This document shows, piece after piece, positions 46,941 to 55,198 of a DNA stretch of 64,000 bases. A program made the translations under genes and the position numbers. The number at the start of each line of letters is the position of its first letter. Positions within the stretch are counted from its first letter, which is position 1. The notes beneath the pieces were generated by a model, which was given only the letters and a program-made list of their open reading frames with translations, made no database searches and had not been told where the DNA came from. Source of the DNA: Burkholderiales bacterium (GTDB lineage: Bacteria > Pseudomonadota > Gammaproteobacteria > Burkholderiales > Burkholderiaceae_C); contig JAGWTU010000012.1 of assembly GCA_028868825.1 (NCBI GenBank), positions 62,001 through 126,000 on the forward strand, given 5' to 3'.

Positions 46941-48107
46941 TCACTCGTGGTGGGTCGGGAATGGCTGGGTCGCACTGCGCAGCGATGCGCGCGCCGGGGA
47001 GAAGTCTTCGGCGCGCACGCCCTGTGCCGCGAGTTCTGCGGGCGCCGGCTCATCACAGGCCAGCGCCGCAGCCAGGTGGGCGAAACCCTCGGCGATCTGG
47101 ATGCCGTAGCCGCCCTGGCCGACGAACCAGAAGAAGCCCGGCGCGTCGCTCGCGTAGCCGGCCACCGGCGTGCGGTCGCCGGTGAACACGCGCAGCCCGG
47201 CCCAGCGCCGCAGCACGCGCGGCACCGGCAGGCCGACGGCACGCTCGAAATGGTCGACCGCAACCGCCACGTCCCATTCCTCGGGCTGCGCGTCGCAGGG
47301 CTCGCTGGGCGTCTCGTCGGCAGGCGACAGCAGCAGCCGGCCGCCCTCGGGGCGGAAATAGAAACTCTCGTCGGCGGCGATCGCCGCCGGCCAGCCCTCG
47401 GCGTGCATGCCGGCGGGGGCGTCGATCACCATCGCCGTGCGCCGCAGCGGGCGCAGCCCGATCGGCGCAACGCCGGCCATGCGCGCAACCGCGTCGCCCC
47501 AGGCGCCCGCGGCGTTGACGACGACGGCGGCGCGGTAGGCGGCGCCGGGCACCTGCACGCGCCAGCCGTCGCCATCGCGCGCCAGGGCCAGCACCGGGGC
47601 GGCCGTGCGCAGTTCGGCGCCGAGGCGGCGCGCCGCGCGCAGATAGCCCTGGTGCAGCGCATGGACGTCGATGTCGGCCGAGGCGTCCTCGACCATGCCG
47701 CCGGCGGCATAGCCGGGGCGGAAGGCGGGCAGCAGCTCGCGCGTGCGTTCGGCATCGAGCAGCCGGGTTGCGCTGCGCACATCGGCATCGGCGCGCGCCG
47801 CGTCGAGCAGCTCGAGCTGATCGCTGCGGGCGAAGAACAGCGTCTGCCGCGGCCGCACCAGCGGCACGTCGGAGAAGGCGGGCGAGGGTTGGAACAGGAA
47901 GTCGCGGCTGGCGCGCGTGAGCGCGCGCACCGGGGCGTTGCCGTAGATCGTCGAATACAGCGCCGCCGAGCGGCCGGTCGTGTGATAACCGGGCTGCGCC
48001 TCGCCCTCGAGCAGCAGCACGCGGCCGCGCTGCGCCAGATGCGCGGCGGCGGAAGCGCCGGCGATGCCGGCGCCGATGACGATGAAATCGAAGCGCGGTT
48101 CGTCCAT
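46941..48107 (-). CDS. FAD-dependent oxidoreductase (D-amino acid oxidase/DadA-like)
   Basis: A 388-residue DAO-family flavoprotein. The Rossmann motif is FIVIGAGIAGASAAAHLAQR, and the C-terminal FAD segment is FFWFVGQGGYGIQIAEG. ALYSTIYGN and DIDVHALHQGYLRAARR are typical of glycine/D-amino acid oxidase relatives. It lies 16 bases after the M19 dipeptidase. In this setting it probably oxidises D- or unusual amino acids freed from imported peptides. It is distinct from the true dadA at 3.8-5.1 kb. A sarcosine- or hydroxyglutarate-type substrate cannot be excluded. Confidence 0.85.
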   Translation of the reverse strand: MDEPRFDFIVIGAGIAGASAAAHLAQRGRVLLLEGEAQPGYHTTGRSAALYSTIYGNAPVRALTRASRDFLFQPSPAFSDVPLVRPRQTLFFARSDQLELLDAARADADVRSATRLLDAERTRELLPAFRPGYAAGGMVEDASADIDVHALHQGYLRAARRLGAELRTAAPVLALARDGDGWRVQVPGAAYRAAVVVNAAGAWGDAVARMAGVAPIGLRPLRRTAMVIDAPAGMHAEGWPAAIAADESFYFRPEGGRLLLSPADETPSEPCDAQPEEWDVAVAVDHFERAVGLPVPRVLRRWAGLRVFTGDRTPVAGYASDAPGFFWFVGQGGYGIQIAEGFAHLAAALACDEPAPAELAAQGVRAEDFSPARASLRSATQPFPTHHE

Positions 48108-48123
48108 GCGGCGCGTGGCGCGT

Positions 48124-49095
48124 TCAGCGCTTCCAGACCTGGCGCGCGACGCGCAGCCAGTTGCCGCCGAGCACGCCCGCGAGCTCGGCCTCGGACATGC
48201 CCAGCGCGGCGAGCTCGCGCGCGACCTCGGGCAGATCCTCGGGCGCCATGAAGGCCATGCCGGCGCCGTAGCCGAGCGCGCTCGGGAACTGCTCGGGATG
48301 GGCGGCGATGGTCTCGTCGAGCTCGCGCCGGTCGTGCAGGAAATCGAGGCCGATGCCGACATGCTCGGCGCCGACGAGGTCGGCGACATAGGCCATGGCG
48401 CGCGCCATGCGCGCCGGCGAGGCGTCGTTGTCGCCCAGGAACAGGCCGATGCCGTTGATGCCGACGACGCCGCCGCGCGCGGCGCAGGCGACGATGAGGT
48501 CGTCGGGGATGTTGCGCGGATGGTCGGCGAGCGCGCGCGGGTTCGAGTGCGAGAACACGAGCGGCGTCGGCGATGCATCGATCGCCTCGCGCGCCGTGCG
48601 GTAGCCGGTGTGCGAAGCGCAGGCGACGACGCCGCGCGCCGCCAGCTCCTCGAGCAGCGCGCGGCCGAAGGGCGTGAGGCCGCCGTCGTCGTCCTGGCAG
48701 CCGCCGCCGGCGCGGTTGTTGCGGTTGTAGGCCAGCAGCATCCAGCGCACGCCGAGGTCGCGGTAGACGCCGACGAGGCTGAGCTGGTCGGCGACGGCGT
48801 TGGCGCCCTCGATGTCGAAGCCGATCGCCAGCTGTCCGGCGGCGCGCGCGAGTGCGATGTCGTCGACCGACTCGATGAGGCGGTAGCGATCGCCATGCGC
48901 GGTGATCCAGGCGCGGAAGGTCGCGAGCATGCGCACATGCTGCTCGATGCCGTCGTCGCCGTAGCCGACGTTGATCATCACGACATGGGTGCCGGCGGCG
49001 CGGTGGCGCTCGAGCGCGGGCAGGAACGACAGGTCATGCGGGCGCAGCGGCAGGCAGGCGTGGTTGTCCCAGACGAGCGGCGTGGCTTCGATCAT
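48124..49095 (-). CDS. Membrane dipeptidase family protein (M19, renal dipeptidase)
   Basis: A 323-residue M19 enzyme, a TIM-barrel dinuclear zinc family that cleaves dipeptides and, unusually, accepts C-terminal D-residues. GFDIEGANAV supplies the bridging Glu, CASHTGYR and FSHSNPRA supply the two later His ligands, and GIGLDFLHD is the C-terminal Asp region. The first site normally reads HxD; here it is NHACLP, so the Asp ligand is replaced by Cys. The ATG at 49095 starts just before the conserved barrel. Longer in-frame readings add a non-family leader. It is the first gene of the minus-strand operon, which also encodes the oxidase, two hydrolases and the POT permease. Confidence 0.87.
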   Translation of the reverse strand: MIEATPLVWDNHACLPLRPHDLSFLPALERHRAAGTHVVMINVGYGDDGIEQHVRMLATFRAWITAHGDRYRLIESVDDIALARAAGQLAIGFDIEGANAVADQLSLVGVYRDLGVRWMLLAYNRNNRAGGGCQDDDGGLTPFGRALLEELAARGVVACASHTGYRTAREAIDASPTPLVFSHSNPRALADHPRNIPDDLIVACAARGGVVGINGIGLFLGDNDASPARMARAMAYVADLVGAEHVGIGLDFLHDRRELDETIAAHPEQFPSALGYGAGMAFMAPEDLPEVARELAALGMSEAELAGVLGGNWLRVARQVWKR

Positions 49096-49461
49096 GGCCG
49101 GTGTCCCGCGTCGGCTGGGGGGCGGCGGCGCGCGGAATGGGTGGCGGCGATCGGGCATGCGCGGATCCATCGATGAGCAGTTGCGATGCAGTGTCCATGA
49201 AATGGAAGAATTTTCCAATAGGGATAAAACTGTCCTCGGTTAAGAGTGGGACCGCGCCTTCCACCGCGGTCGCGGTGTGTGTCGCGCCCCGGCTCGATGG
49301 CACCAACTCGCGGGCTCGCTCGAGAAATCCCGGCATTCGATGCCGCCGCGGCATACCAGTCTGTTGTTTCGATACCGCTTCATCGTTTCCACCTACAGGA
49401 GAAGGCTTGTCGTATTTATCTCTTTAGTTTCTACTTGAGATAAGACTGCAGGAGCCGACCC
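49096..49461. promoter_or_regulatory. Divergent promoter region of the peptide locus
   Basis: A 366-base gap between the minus-strand operon and the TonB receptor gene. It holds TGGAA-GAATT-TTCCA (49203-49217) on the operon side. On the receptor side are TTATCTC (49416-49422) and GAGATAA (49437-49443), whose centres are 21 bases apart, two helical turns. TTGTCG (49407) and TCTACT (49430), 17 bases apart, could be a weak promoter overlapping that repeat. I see no gene here. Confidence 0.45.
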
Positions 49462-51708
49462 GTGACCCCATCCGAAACCTCCCGTTCGCCGAACCGACGG
49501 CTGCCCGCCTACCGGCCCACGGCCACCGCGGCCCTCGTCTCGGCGCTGCTCGCCTCGCTGAGCGCGGCCGCGCAGGCGCAGACGCTGGCGGCGCCGTCCG
49601 ACGCCGCCAGCGCGGCGGCGAACACGCAGACCGTCACCGTCACCGCGACGCGGCGGCGCGAACCGGTGCGCGACGTGCCGGTGCAGGTCAACGCCGTCTC
49701 GGCCGAGAGCCTCGAGCGCGCCGGCGCCGTCTCGCTGAGCGACTTCGTCGGCGGTCTGCCGGGGGTCGATGTCAAGACGGCCAACGGCCCCGGCCTCGGG
49801 CAGATCAGCATCCGTGGCGTCACCACCGGCGACCAGACGATCTCGACCGTCGGCGTCTACGTCGACGAGGTCGCCTTCGGATCGAGCAGCGCTTTCGCCG
49901 CCGGCTCGACGATGGCGCTGGACATGGCGCTGCTCGACCTCAACCACATAGAGGTGCTGCGCGGGCCGCAGGGCACCTTGTACGGCGCCGGCGCAATGGG
50001 CGGCCTGCTGAAGTACGTGACGAACGCGCCCGACACCTATGCGCTGTCGGGCAAGCTGTCGCTGGGCGCCAGCAGCACGCGCAACGGCGGCACCAGCCAT
50101 GTCGAAAGCGGCGTCGTCAACGTGCCGCTGAAGGAGGGCATGGCCGCCTTGCGCGTGGCGCTGTTCAACGACCACCAGGGCGGCTACGTCAAGGCCGTCG
50201 GACCGGCCGCGGGCAGCAACATCAACAGCGGCGACACGAGGGGCAGCCGTCTCTCGCTGCTCGTCGAGCCGACCGCCCGGCTGCACCTGCGCCTGACCGC
50301 GGTCGACCAGACGATCGACCACAAAGGCACCGACATCGTCGATTACGACATCGCCAGCGGCCGTCCGACCGAGGGCGACCTCGTGCGCCAGCTCAGCATC
50401 CGCGAACCGTATCGCGTCGAGATCGGACTGGTCTCGGCCGACATCGAATACGACCTGGGCTGGGCGCGGCTGAATTCGATCACCTCGTCGCAGAAGGAGA
50501 AGACGCGCAACCGCCTCGATGCCTCGTTCTACGACGGCGCGCTGACGCAGGGCATCGGCATGCCGGTCGTCGGCACGCGGCTCGACAGCCTGCCGGGCGT
50601 GCGCAAGAGCACGCAGGAGTTCCGTCTGACCTCGGCGCCCGGCGCGCTCGAATGGCTGGGCGGGCTGTACTACGCCAGCGAGACGGGCGGCAATTCGCAG
50701 GTGCTGGCGACGACGATCGTCGCCAACCAGCAGTCGCTCGACGCGATCACCGTCGGCCAACCTTCGACCTATCGCGAACTGGCCGGCTATGGCGACGTGA
50801 CCTACGCCGTGAATGCGCAATGGTCGGTGACGGCCGGATTGCGGCTGGCCCGCAACCGCCAGCATTACCAGGAGATCACGAGCGGCTCGCCCGGTCCGGT
50901 GGCCGGTTCGGCCGAGTCGTCGACGACCTATCTGGCGACGCTGCGGTACGCGCTGAGCCCGCTGGCGAATGTCTATTTCCGTGCCGCCAGCGGCTACCGG
51001 CCCGGCGGCCCGAACGCGGCCGCGCTCGACAGCGGCGGCAGGCCGATCGCGGGCACGCCGACGACCTTCAAGTCCGACTCGCTGTGGAGCTATGAACTCG
51101 GCTACAAGGCCGATCTGCTCGACAAGCGGCTGTCGATCGAATCGGCCGTCTACGACATCGAGTGGAACGGCATCCAGCAGCCGGTGGCCGTCGGCTCGGG
51201 GACGATCCTCGCCAACGGCGGCAAGGCGCGCGTGCAGGGCGTCGAACTGTTCTCGCGCTATCGCCTGGGCGATGCCTGGACGCTGGACGCCAGCGTCTCG
51301 GCGATCGACGCCAAGCTGACGCAGGATGCCCCGGCGCTCGGCCCGTCGGGGTCGCGGCTGCCGAATTCGGCGCGCTTTTCGGCGACGCTGGGCGCCACCG
51401 GCAACTTCTCGCTGGCGCAACACCCGGCGCATGCCGGCGTCAACCTGCGCTACGTCGGTGAGCGCAATGCCGGCTTCGACAGCGCGCAGTCGTCGCAGCC
51501 CAATTTCAGGATGCCGAGCTACACGCTGACCGACGTGCAGGGCGGGGTCGGTTTCGGCCACCTCGAGCTCGGCCTGTACGTGCGCAATGTGTTCGATCAG
51601 CGCGCCATCCTCGGCGCCGACGCGGCGCTCGTGGCCTTCGGCAGTCCGCTGCACGCCACGGTGGCGCAGCCGCGCACCTTCGGCGCAACGCTGACCCTGG
51701 CCTTCTGA
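49462..51708 (+). CDS. TonB-dependent outer membrane receptor
   Basis: A 748-residue outer-membrane importer. It starts at a GTG with AGGAG 7 bases upstream. The signal peptide ends at AQAQ. TVTVTATRRREPVRDVPVQV contains the TonB box region, and the plug has LPGVDVKTANGPG and GPQGTLYGAGAMGGLLKYV. The barrel ends GATLTLAF with terminal Phe. It is divergent from the peptide-degradation operon and 11 bases from the downstream MFS gene region. It probably imports the peptide that the locus degrades; a metal complex is less likely since no siderophore genes are nearby. Confidence 0.92.
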   Translation: MTPSETSRSPNRRLPAYRPTATAALVSALLASLSAAAQAQTLAAPSDAASAAANTQTVTVTATRRREPVRDVPVQVNAVSAESLERAGAVSLSDFVGGLPGVDVKTANGPGLGQISIRGVTTGDQTISTVGVYVDEVAFGSSSAFAAGSTMALDMALLDLNHIEVLRGPQGTLYGAGAMGGLLKYVTNAPDTYALSGKLSLGASSTRNGGTSHVESGVVNVPLKEGMAALRVALFNDHQGGYVKAVGPAAGSNINSGDTRGSRLSLLVEPTARLHLRLTAVDQTIDHKGTDIVDYDIASGRPTEGDLVRQLSIREPYRVEIGLVSADIEYDLGWARLNSITSSQKEKTRNRLDASFYDGALTQGIGMPVVGTRLDSLPGVRKSTQEFRLTSAPGALEWLGGLYYASETGGNSQVLATTIVANQQSLDAITVGQPSTYRELAGYGDVTYAVNAQWSVTAGLRLARNRQHYQEITSGSPGPVAGSAESSTTYLATLRYALSPLANVYFRAASGYRPGGPNAAALDSGGRPIAGTPTTFKSDSLWSYELGYKADLLDKRLSIESAVYDIEWNGIQQPVAVGSGTILANGGKARVQGVELFSRYRLGDAWTLDASVSAIDAKLTQDAPALGPSGSRLPNSARFSATLGATGNFSLAQHPAHAGVNLRYVGERNAGFDSAQSSQPNFRMPSYTLTDVQGGVGFGHLELGLYVRNVFDQRAILGADAALVAFGSPLHATVAQPRTFGATLTLAF

Positions 51709-51731
51709 GCGGGCGCCGCGTGCGAGCCGCC

Positions 51732-53015
51732 ATGGCCGCCGGCGCCGCGCCGCGCGCGGCGCTGCGCCAGGCCTCGATCGCGCTCGTCACGCTGGCCGTG
51801 TTCTCGGGCACGGCGGCACGCTACGTGCTCTCGCCGATGCAGGAGCTGGTCCAGGCCGACCTCGGAATCGACGACAACCATGTCGCGCTGCTCCAGGGAC
51901 TGTCGATCGCGCTGCCGACGGCGCTGCTGTCGATACCGCTCGGGCGCATCGTCGATCGCGCCAACCGCGCGCGGCTGCTCGTGCTGCTGGCGCTGGCCTG
52001 CGCCGCCGGCAGCCTGCTCACGGCGCTGGCATCGGGATTCGCGCTGGCCTTCGTCGCGCGCATGATCGTCGGCGCTGCCGTCGTCGCGGCGCAGCCGACG
52101 GCGCTGTCGCTCGTCGCCGATCTGACGCAGCCGGCCGAACGCGGCCGCATGATCACGCTGATCTCGCTCGGCCAGGCGCTGGGCGGCAGCCTGGGCTATG
52201 TCGTCGTCGGCCCGCTGCTGCACGCGCTGCCGGCGGCCCTCGCCGGCGCGGGCGCGCTGGCGGCGCTGGCGCCCTGGCGCCTCGTGCTGCTGGCCACGGC
52301 CGGCGCGGTGCTGGCCGCCACCGTGCCGCTGGCCTTCATGCGCGAGCCCGAGCGCAGCGAGCTGGGCAGCGCACCGGCCGGCGATCTGCGCGCGGCGCTG
52401 CGCGAGCTCGCGTCGTATCGGGGCTTTCTGCTGCCGCTGGTCGCCGGCATGGTCACGGTGGGGATGGCCGACGCCGCGGCATCGATCTGGGCCGTGCCGG
52501 TACTGACCCGCCAGTACGGCCAGAAGCCCGAGGATTTCGGCGCCTGGCTGGGCCTGCTCAATCTCGTGTCCAACATCGTCGGGGCCGTGCTCGGCGGCTG
52601 GACGGCCGACTGGGGACAGCGGCGCCGCGGGCGCTCGGGCGCGCTGCTCGGTGCGCTCGCCGGCGCCGCGCTGTCGATACCGGCGGCCTTCTATCCGGTG
52701 ATGCCCGACGTGACGACGTTCGCCTGGGCGATGGGCCTGTTCCTGACCTGCGGCGCCTGGGTCAGCATCGCCGCGACGGCCTCGGTGATGGTCGTGCTGC
52801 CCAACGAGCTGCGCGGCACCTTCATCTGCCTGCTCGTCGCGGCCATCGGGCTGACGGCCTACGGCATCGCGCCGCTGCTCGTCAGCTTCGGCTCGCGGGC
52901 CGTCGCCGGCCACGCCAACATCGCGCTGTCGCTCACGGTCGTCGGCCTCGCGACCAGCGTGCTAGGCACGCTGGCCTTCCTGGCTGCGATGCGCGACGCC
53001 CGCAGGCGCGGCTGA
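51732..53015 (+). CDS. MFS transporter
   Basis: A 12-helix MFS permease of about 427 residues. ALLSIPLGRIVDRANRARLLVL after helix 2 and NIVGAVLGGWTADWGQRRRG after helix 8 are the paired loop motifs. MQELVQADLGIDDNHVALLQ between helices 1 and 2 is typical of the spinster-like branch. The start could be the ATG at 51732 or a GTG at 51720; neither has a good ribosome site. It lies between the TonB receptor and the M81 peptidase, all on the plus strand, so it may move a substrate or product of the peptide locus across the inner membrane. Confidence 0.83.
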   Translation: MAAGAAPRAALRQASIALVTLAVFSGTAARYVLSPMQELVQADLGIDDNHVALLQGLSIALPTALLSIPLGRIVDRANRARLLVLLALACAAGSLLTALASGFALAFVARMIVGAAVVAAQPTALSLVADLTQPAERGRMITLISLGQALGGSLGYVVVGPLLHALPAALAGAGALAALAPWRLVLLATAGAVLAATVPLAFMREPERSELGSAPAGDLRAALRELASYRGFLLPLVAGMVTVGMADAAASIWAVPVLTRQYGQKPEDFGAWLGLLNLVSNIVGAVLGGWTADWGQRRRGRSGALLGALAGAALSIPAAFYPVMPDVTTFAWAMGLFLTCGAWVSIAATASVMVVLPNELRGTFICLLVAAIGLTAYGIAPLLVSFGSRAVAGHANIALSLTVVGLATSVLGTLAFLAAMRDARRRG

Positions 53016-53050
53016 GCGGCCTGCCCCGACCGCCGCCCCGGAGTCCGTTC

Positions 53051-54571
53051 ATGAAGTTCTTCATCGCCCAGCTCGCGACCGAGACCAACACCTTCTGCAC
53101 CTTCCCGACCGGCCGCGGCGGTTTCGAGCAATACGGCATCTTCCACGGCGACGCGAGCCGGCGCGACCCCGAGCAATCCGGCGCCCTGTTGCGCATGATG
53201 CGCGAGATGATCGAGGCCGATGGCCACGCCGTCGTCGAAAGCCTGTGCGCCTTCGCGCAGCCCGCCGGCCGCACGGTGCGTGCCGTCTGGGAATCGATGC
53301 GCGACGAGATCGTCGCCGATCTGCGCGCCGCGCTACCGGTCGACGCGGTGCAGCTGATGCTGCACGGCGCGATGGTCGCCGAAGGCTGCGACGACTGCGA
53401 GGGCGAGCTCATCGCAGGGCTGCGCGAAGTCGTCGGGCCGGCGGTGCCGATCGGCGTCGAGCTCGACCTGCATTGCCATTACACCGAGCGCATGCGCCGC
53501 TCGGCCGACCTCATCATCTGCTTCAAGGAGTACCCGCACATCGACGCCGAGCCGCGCGCCCGCGAGCTCTATCGGCTGCTGCTGGACACCGCGGCCGGCC
53601 GCATCCGCCCGGTCACCGCCGTCGTCGATTGCCGCATGGTGGGCCTGTGGCACACGACGCGCGAGCCGATGCGCGGCTTCGTCAAGCGCATGCAATCTTT
53701 CGAGGGTCGCGACGGCGTGCTCTCGGTGTCTCTAGGCCACGGCTTCCCCTGGGGCGATGTCGCCGACAGCGGGGCCAGGCTGTGGGTGATCGCCGACGGC
53801 GACGAGCCGCGCGCGCAGGCGCTGGCGACGCAGCTGGCACGCGAGTTCTGGGACCTGCGCGAGGCGACGCGGCCGCCGCAATGCGGTGTCGACGCCGCGC
53901 TCGACCGCGTGCGCGACGCTGCGACCGGACGCCCCGTCGTCATTGGCGATGTCGCCGACAACCCGGGCGGGGGCGCGCCCGGCGACAGCACCTTCATCCT
54001 GCGCCGCATCGTCGAGCGCGGCATCGAGGACGTCGCCATCGGCGCGTTCTGGGACCTCGGCGCCATCCAGATCTGCAGCGATGCCGGTGTCGGCGCCGTC
54101 ATCGACCTGCGCGTGGGCGGCAAATGCAATCCCAGTTCGGGCGACCCGCTGGACCTGCGCGTGACGGTGCGCGCGGTGCTCGACGAGCATGGCCAGAGCG
54201 CGATGGGCGGACGCGAATCGCTCGGGCGTTGCGTCTGGGTCGAGGCGGCCCATGGCGTGCATCTGCTGCTGGCATCGCTGCGCTGCCAAGTCTACGGCAC
54301 CGATGCCTTCACCGGCATCGGCATCACGCTGACCGACAAGCATGCCATCGTCGTCAAGTCGACCCAGCATTTCCACGCGCAGTTCGCGCCTCTGGCCGCC
54401 GAGGTCCTCTATGTCTCGACGCCCGGCGCGTTGACGCTGGATTTCGCCGCCATCGATTACCGCGTCCGCCCGCTCGCCTATTGGCCGCGGGTGGTGGATC
54501 CCCACACCCCGGGTCGCGGAGTATCCGGTTGCTTGGGGCAGGGGCCTCTTGGGCCAAGTCAGCCCGGCTAA
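53051..54571 (+). CDS. M81 family metallopeptidase (MlrC-like)
   Basis: A 506-residue member of peptidase family M81, whose named member is microcystinase C (MlrC). The N-terminus FIAQLATETNTFC is the family opening. ELDLHCHYTERM (Asp139, His141) and EYPHIDAEPRA (His163) are probable zinc ligands, and MLHGAMVAEGCDDCEGE and GDVADNPGGGAPGDSTFIL are conserved blocks. A GGAG ribosome site precedes the ATG. The last 25 or so residues (after YWPRVVDP) are Gly/Pro-rich and unlike family C-termini, suggesting that the normal end was replaced. M81 enzymes act on small linear peptides after ring opening, fitting the neighbouring peptide genes. Confidence 0.88.
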   Translation: MKFFIAQLATETNTFCTFPTGRGGFEQYGIFHGDASRRDPEQSGALLRMMREMIEADGHAVVESLCAFAQPAGRTVRAVWESMRDEIVADLRAALPVDAVQLMLHGAMVAEGCDDCEGELIAGLREVVGPAVPIGVELDLHCHYTERMRRSADLIICFKEYPHIDAEPRARELYRLLLDTAAGRIRPVTAVVDCRMVGLWHTTREPMRGFVKRMQSFEGRDGVLSVSLGHGFPWGDVADSGARLWVIADGDEPRAQALATQLAREFWDLREATRPPQCGVDAALDRVRDAATGRPVVIGDVADNPGGGAPGDSTFILRRIVERGIEDVAIGAFWDLGAIQICSDAGVGAVIDLRVGGKCNPSSGDPLDLRVTVRAVLDEHGQSAMGGRESLGRCVWVEAAHGVHLLLASLRCQVYGTDAFTGIGITLTDKHAIVVKSTQHFHAQFAPLAAEVLYVSTPGALTLDFAAIDYRVRPLAYWPRVVDPHTPGRGVSGCLGQGPLGPSQPG

Positions 54572-55035
54572 AGGTAGCCGGCCAGCCTCAGACTCCTCCG
54601 GCAGCGTCCGAGACCCCGGGGCATGATTGACAGGTGCTCAGGAAACCGTGCAGGGCAGGTCTGCAGCGATTGCGGCCGGTGGCGGCTTCCAGGCGAGCTG
54701 ACGCTGCTGAGCCACATCAAGCGGTCGGTGACTTGGCAACCGCTAGTCGCACGAGCGTCAGCACCATGAACTTCAAGCGCCACTCGTTACGCCAATTCGG
54801 CCGTTTTACGCCACCCGCTGGGCAATCCAAGATGCCGATCGTCGGTCGACTTGGCCGCGAAGAAGGCGAGGCGCCACGGGTTCGAGGGACCTTCGGGCCG
54901 GCCGCAACGGACGCGTAGTCACCCATGTTCAGGCCTTCGCGCGTCACGATCAATCGGTCCCGCACGATCCCAAGCGATCCATCGCGACCTCGCTGGCGGT
55001 GGACCCCTGGGTGGACCCCCGGGCCCCAGAAAGGC
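54572..55035. other. Gene-poor gap between the M81 gene and tRNA-Arg
   Basis: No gene is supported. Frames of up to about 95 codons exist on both strands but show no domain, signal peptide or good ribosome site. The base composition is a little less GC-rich than the flanks. GTGGACCC occurs twice close together near 55000-55015. The stretch lies directly beyond the 3' end of tRNA-Arg, a common integration site, so it may be remnant DNA of an integrated element; no integrase is visible. Confidence 0.4.
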
Positions 55036-55070
55036 CAACGGGCTAGCCCCTTGAGAGAGCTAACCCGTTG
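55036..55070 (-). terminator. Terminator hairpin after tRNA-Arg
   Basis: CAACGGGCTAG (55036-55046) and CTAACCCGTTG (55060-55070) pair at ten of eleven positions around a 13-base loop. It begins 8 bases beyond the tRNA 3' end, and on the minus strand is followed by GGCCTTTCT, a weak T-tract. This is most likely the transcription terminator of the tRNA gene. Confidence 0.6.
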
Positions 55071-55077
55071 ATTTTAT

Positions 55078-55154
55078 TGGTGCGGCTGGCAGGAATCGAA
55101 CCCACGACCCCTTGGTTCGTAGCCAAGTACTCTATCCAGCTGAGCTACAGCCGC
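55078..55154 (-). tRNA. tRNA-Arg (anticodon ACG)
   Basis: A 77-base tRNA. On the minus strand it starts GCGGCTG-TA-GCTC and ends CAGCCGC-A-CCA, so the acceptor stem pairs fully and CCA is encoded. The anticodon arm is CTTGG-CTACGAA-CCAAG, giving anticodon ACG (complement of 55118-55120), which reads CGU, CGC and CGA after inosine modification. The T-arm contains TTCGATT. It stands alone, followed by a terminator hairpin. Confidence 0.97.
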
Positions 55155-55198
55155 ACGTAGCCCGCTAGTGTAGCACGGCCTCAATCAACGGCCGTCGC

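Noticed and set aside
46941..48107. Second dadA
   Set aside because: It lacks the DadA-specific [14 protein letters not shown] signature found in the gene at 3847-5100, and is a more general DAO-family protein.
49246..49443. Small plus-strand frame upstream of the TonB receptor
   Set aside because: It lacks a ribosome site and any recognisable pattern, and it covers the promoter region.
41193..54571. A genuine microcystin mlrABCD cluster
   Set aside because: No MlrA-type membrane protease is present, gene order differs, and a TonB receptor, M19 and POT genes are added. Only family-level similarity is claimed.
54634..54965. Overlapping frames on both strands before tRNA-Arg
   Set aside because: Both are short, without start signals or domains. 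The stretch is better described as gene-poor.
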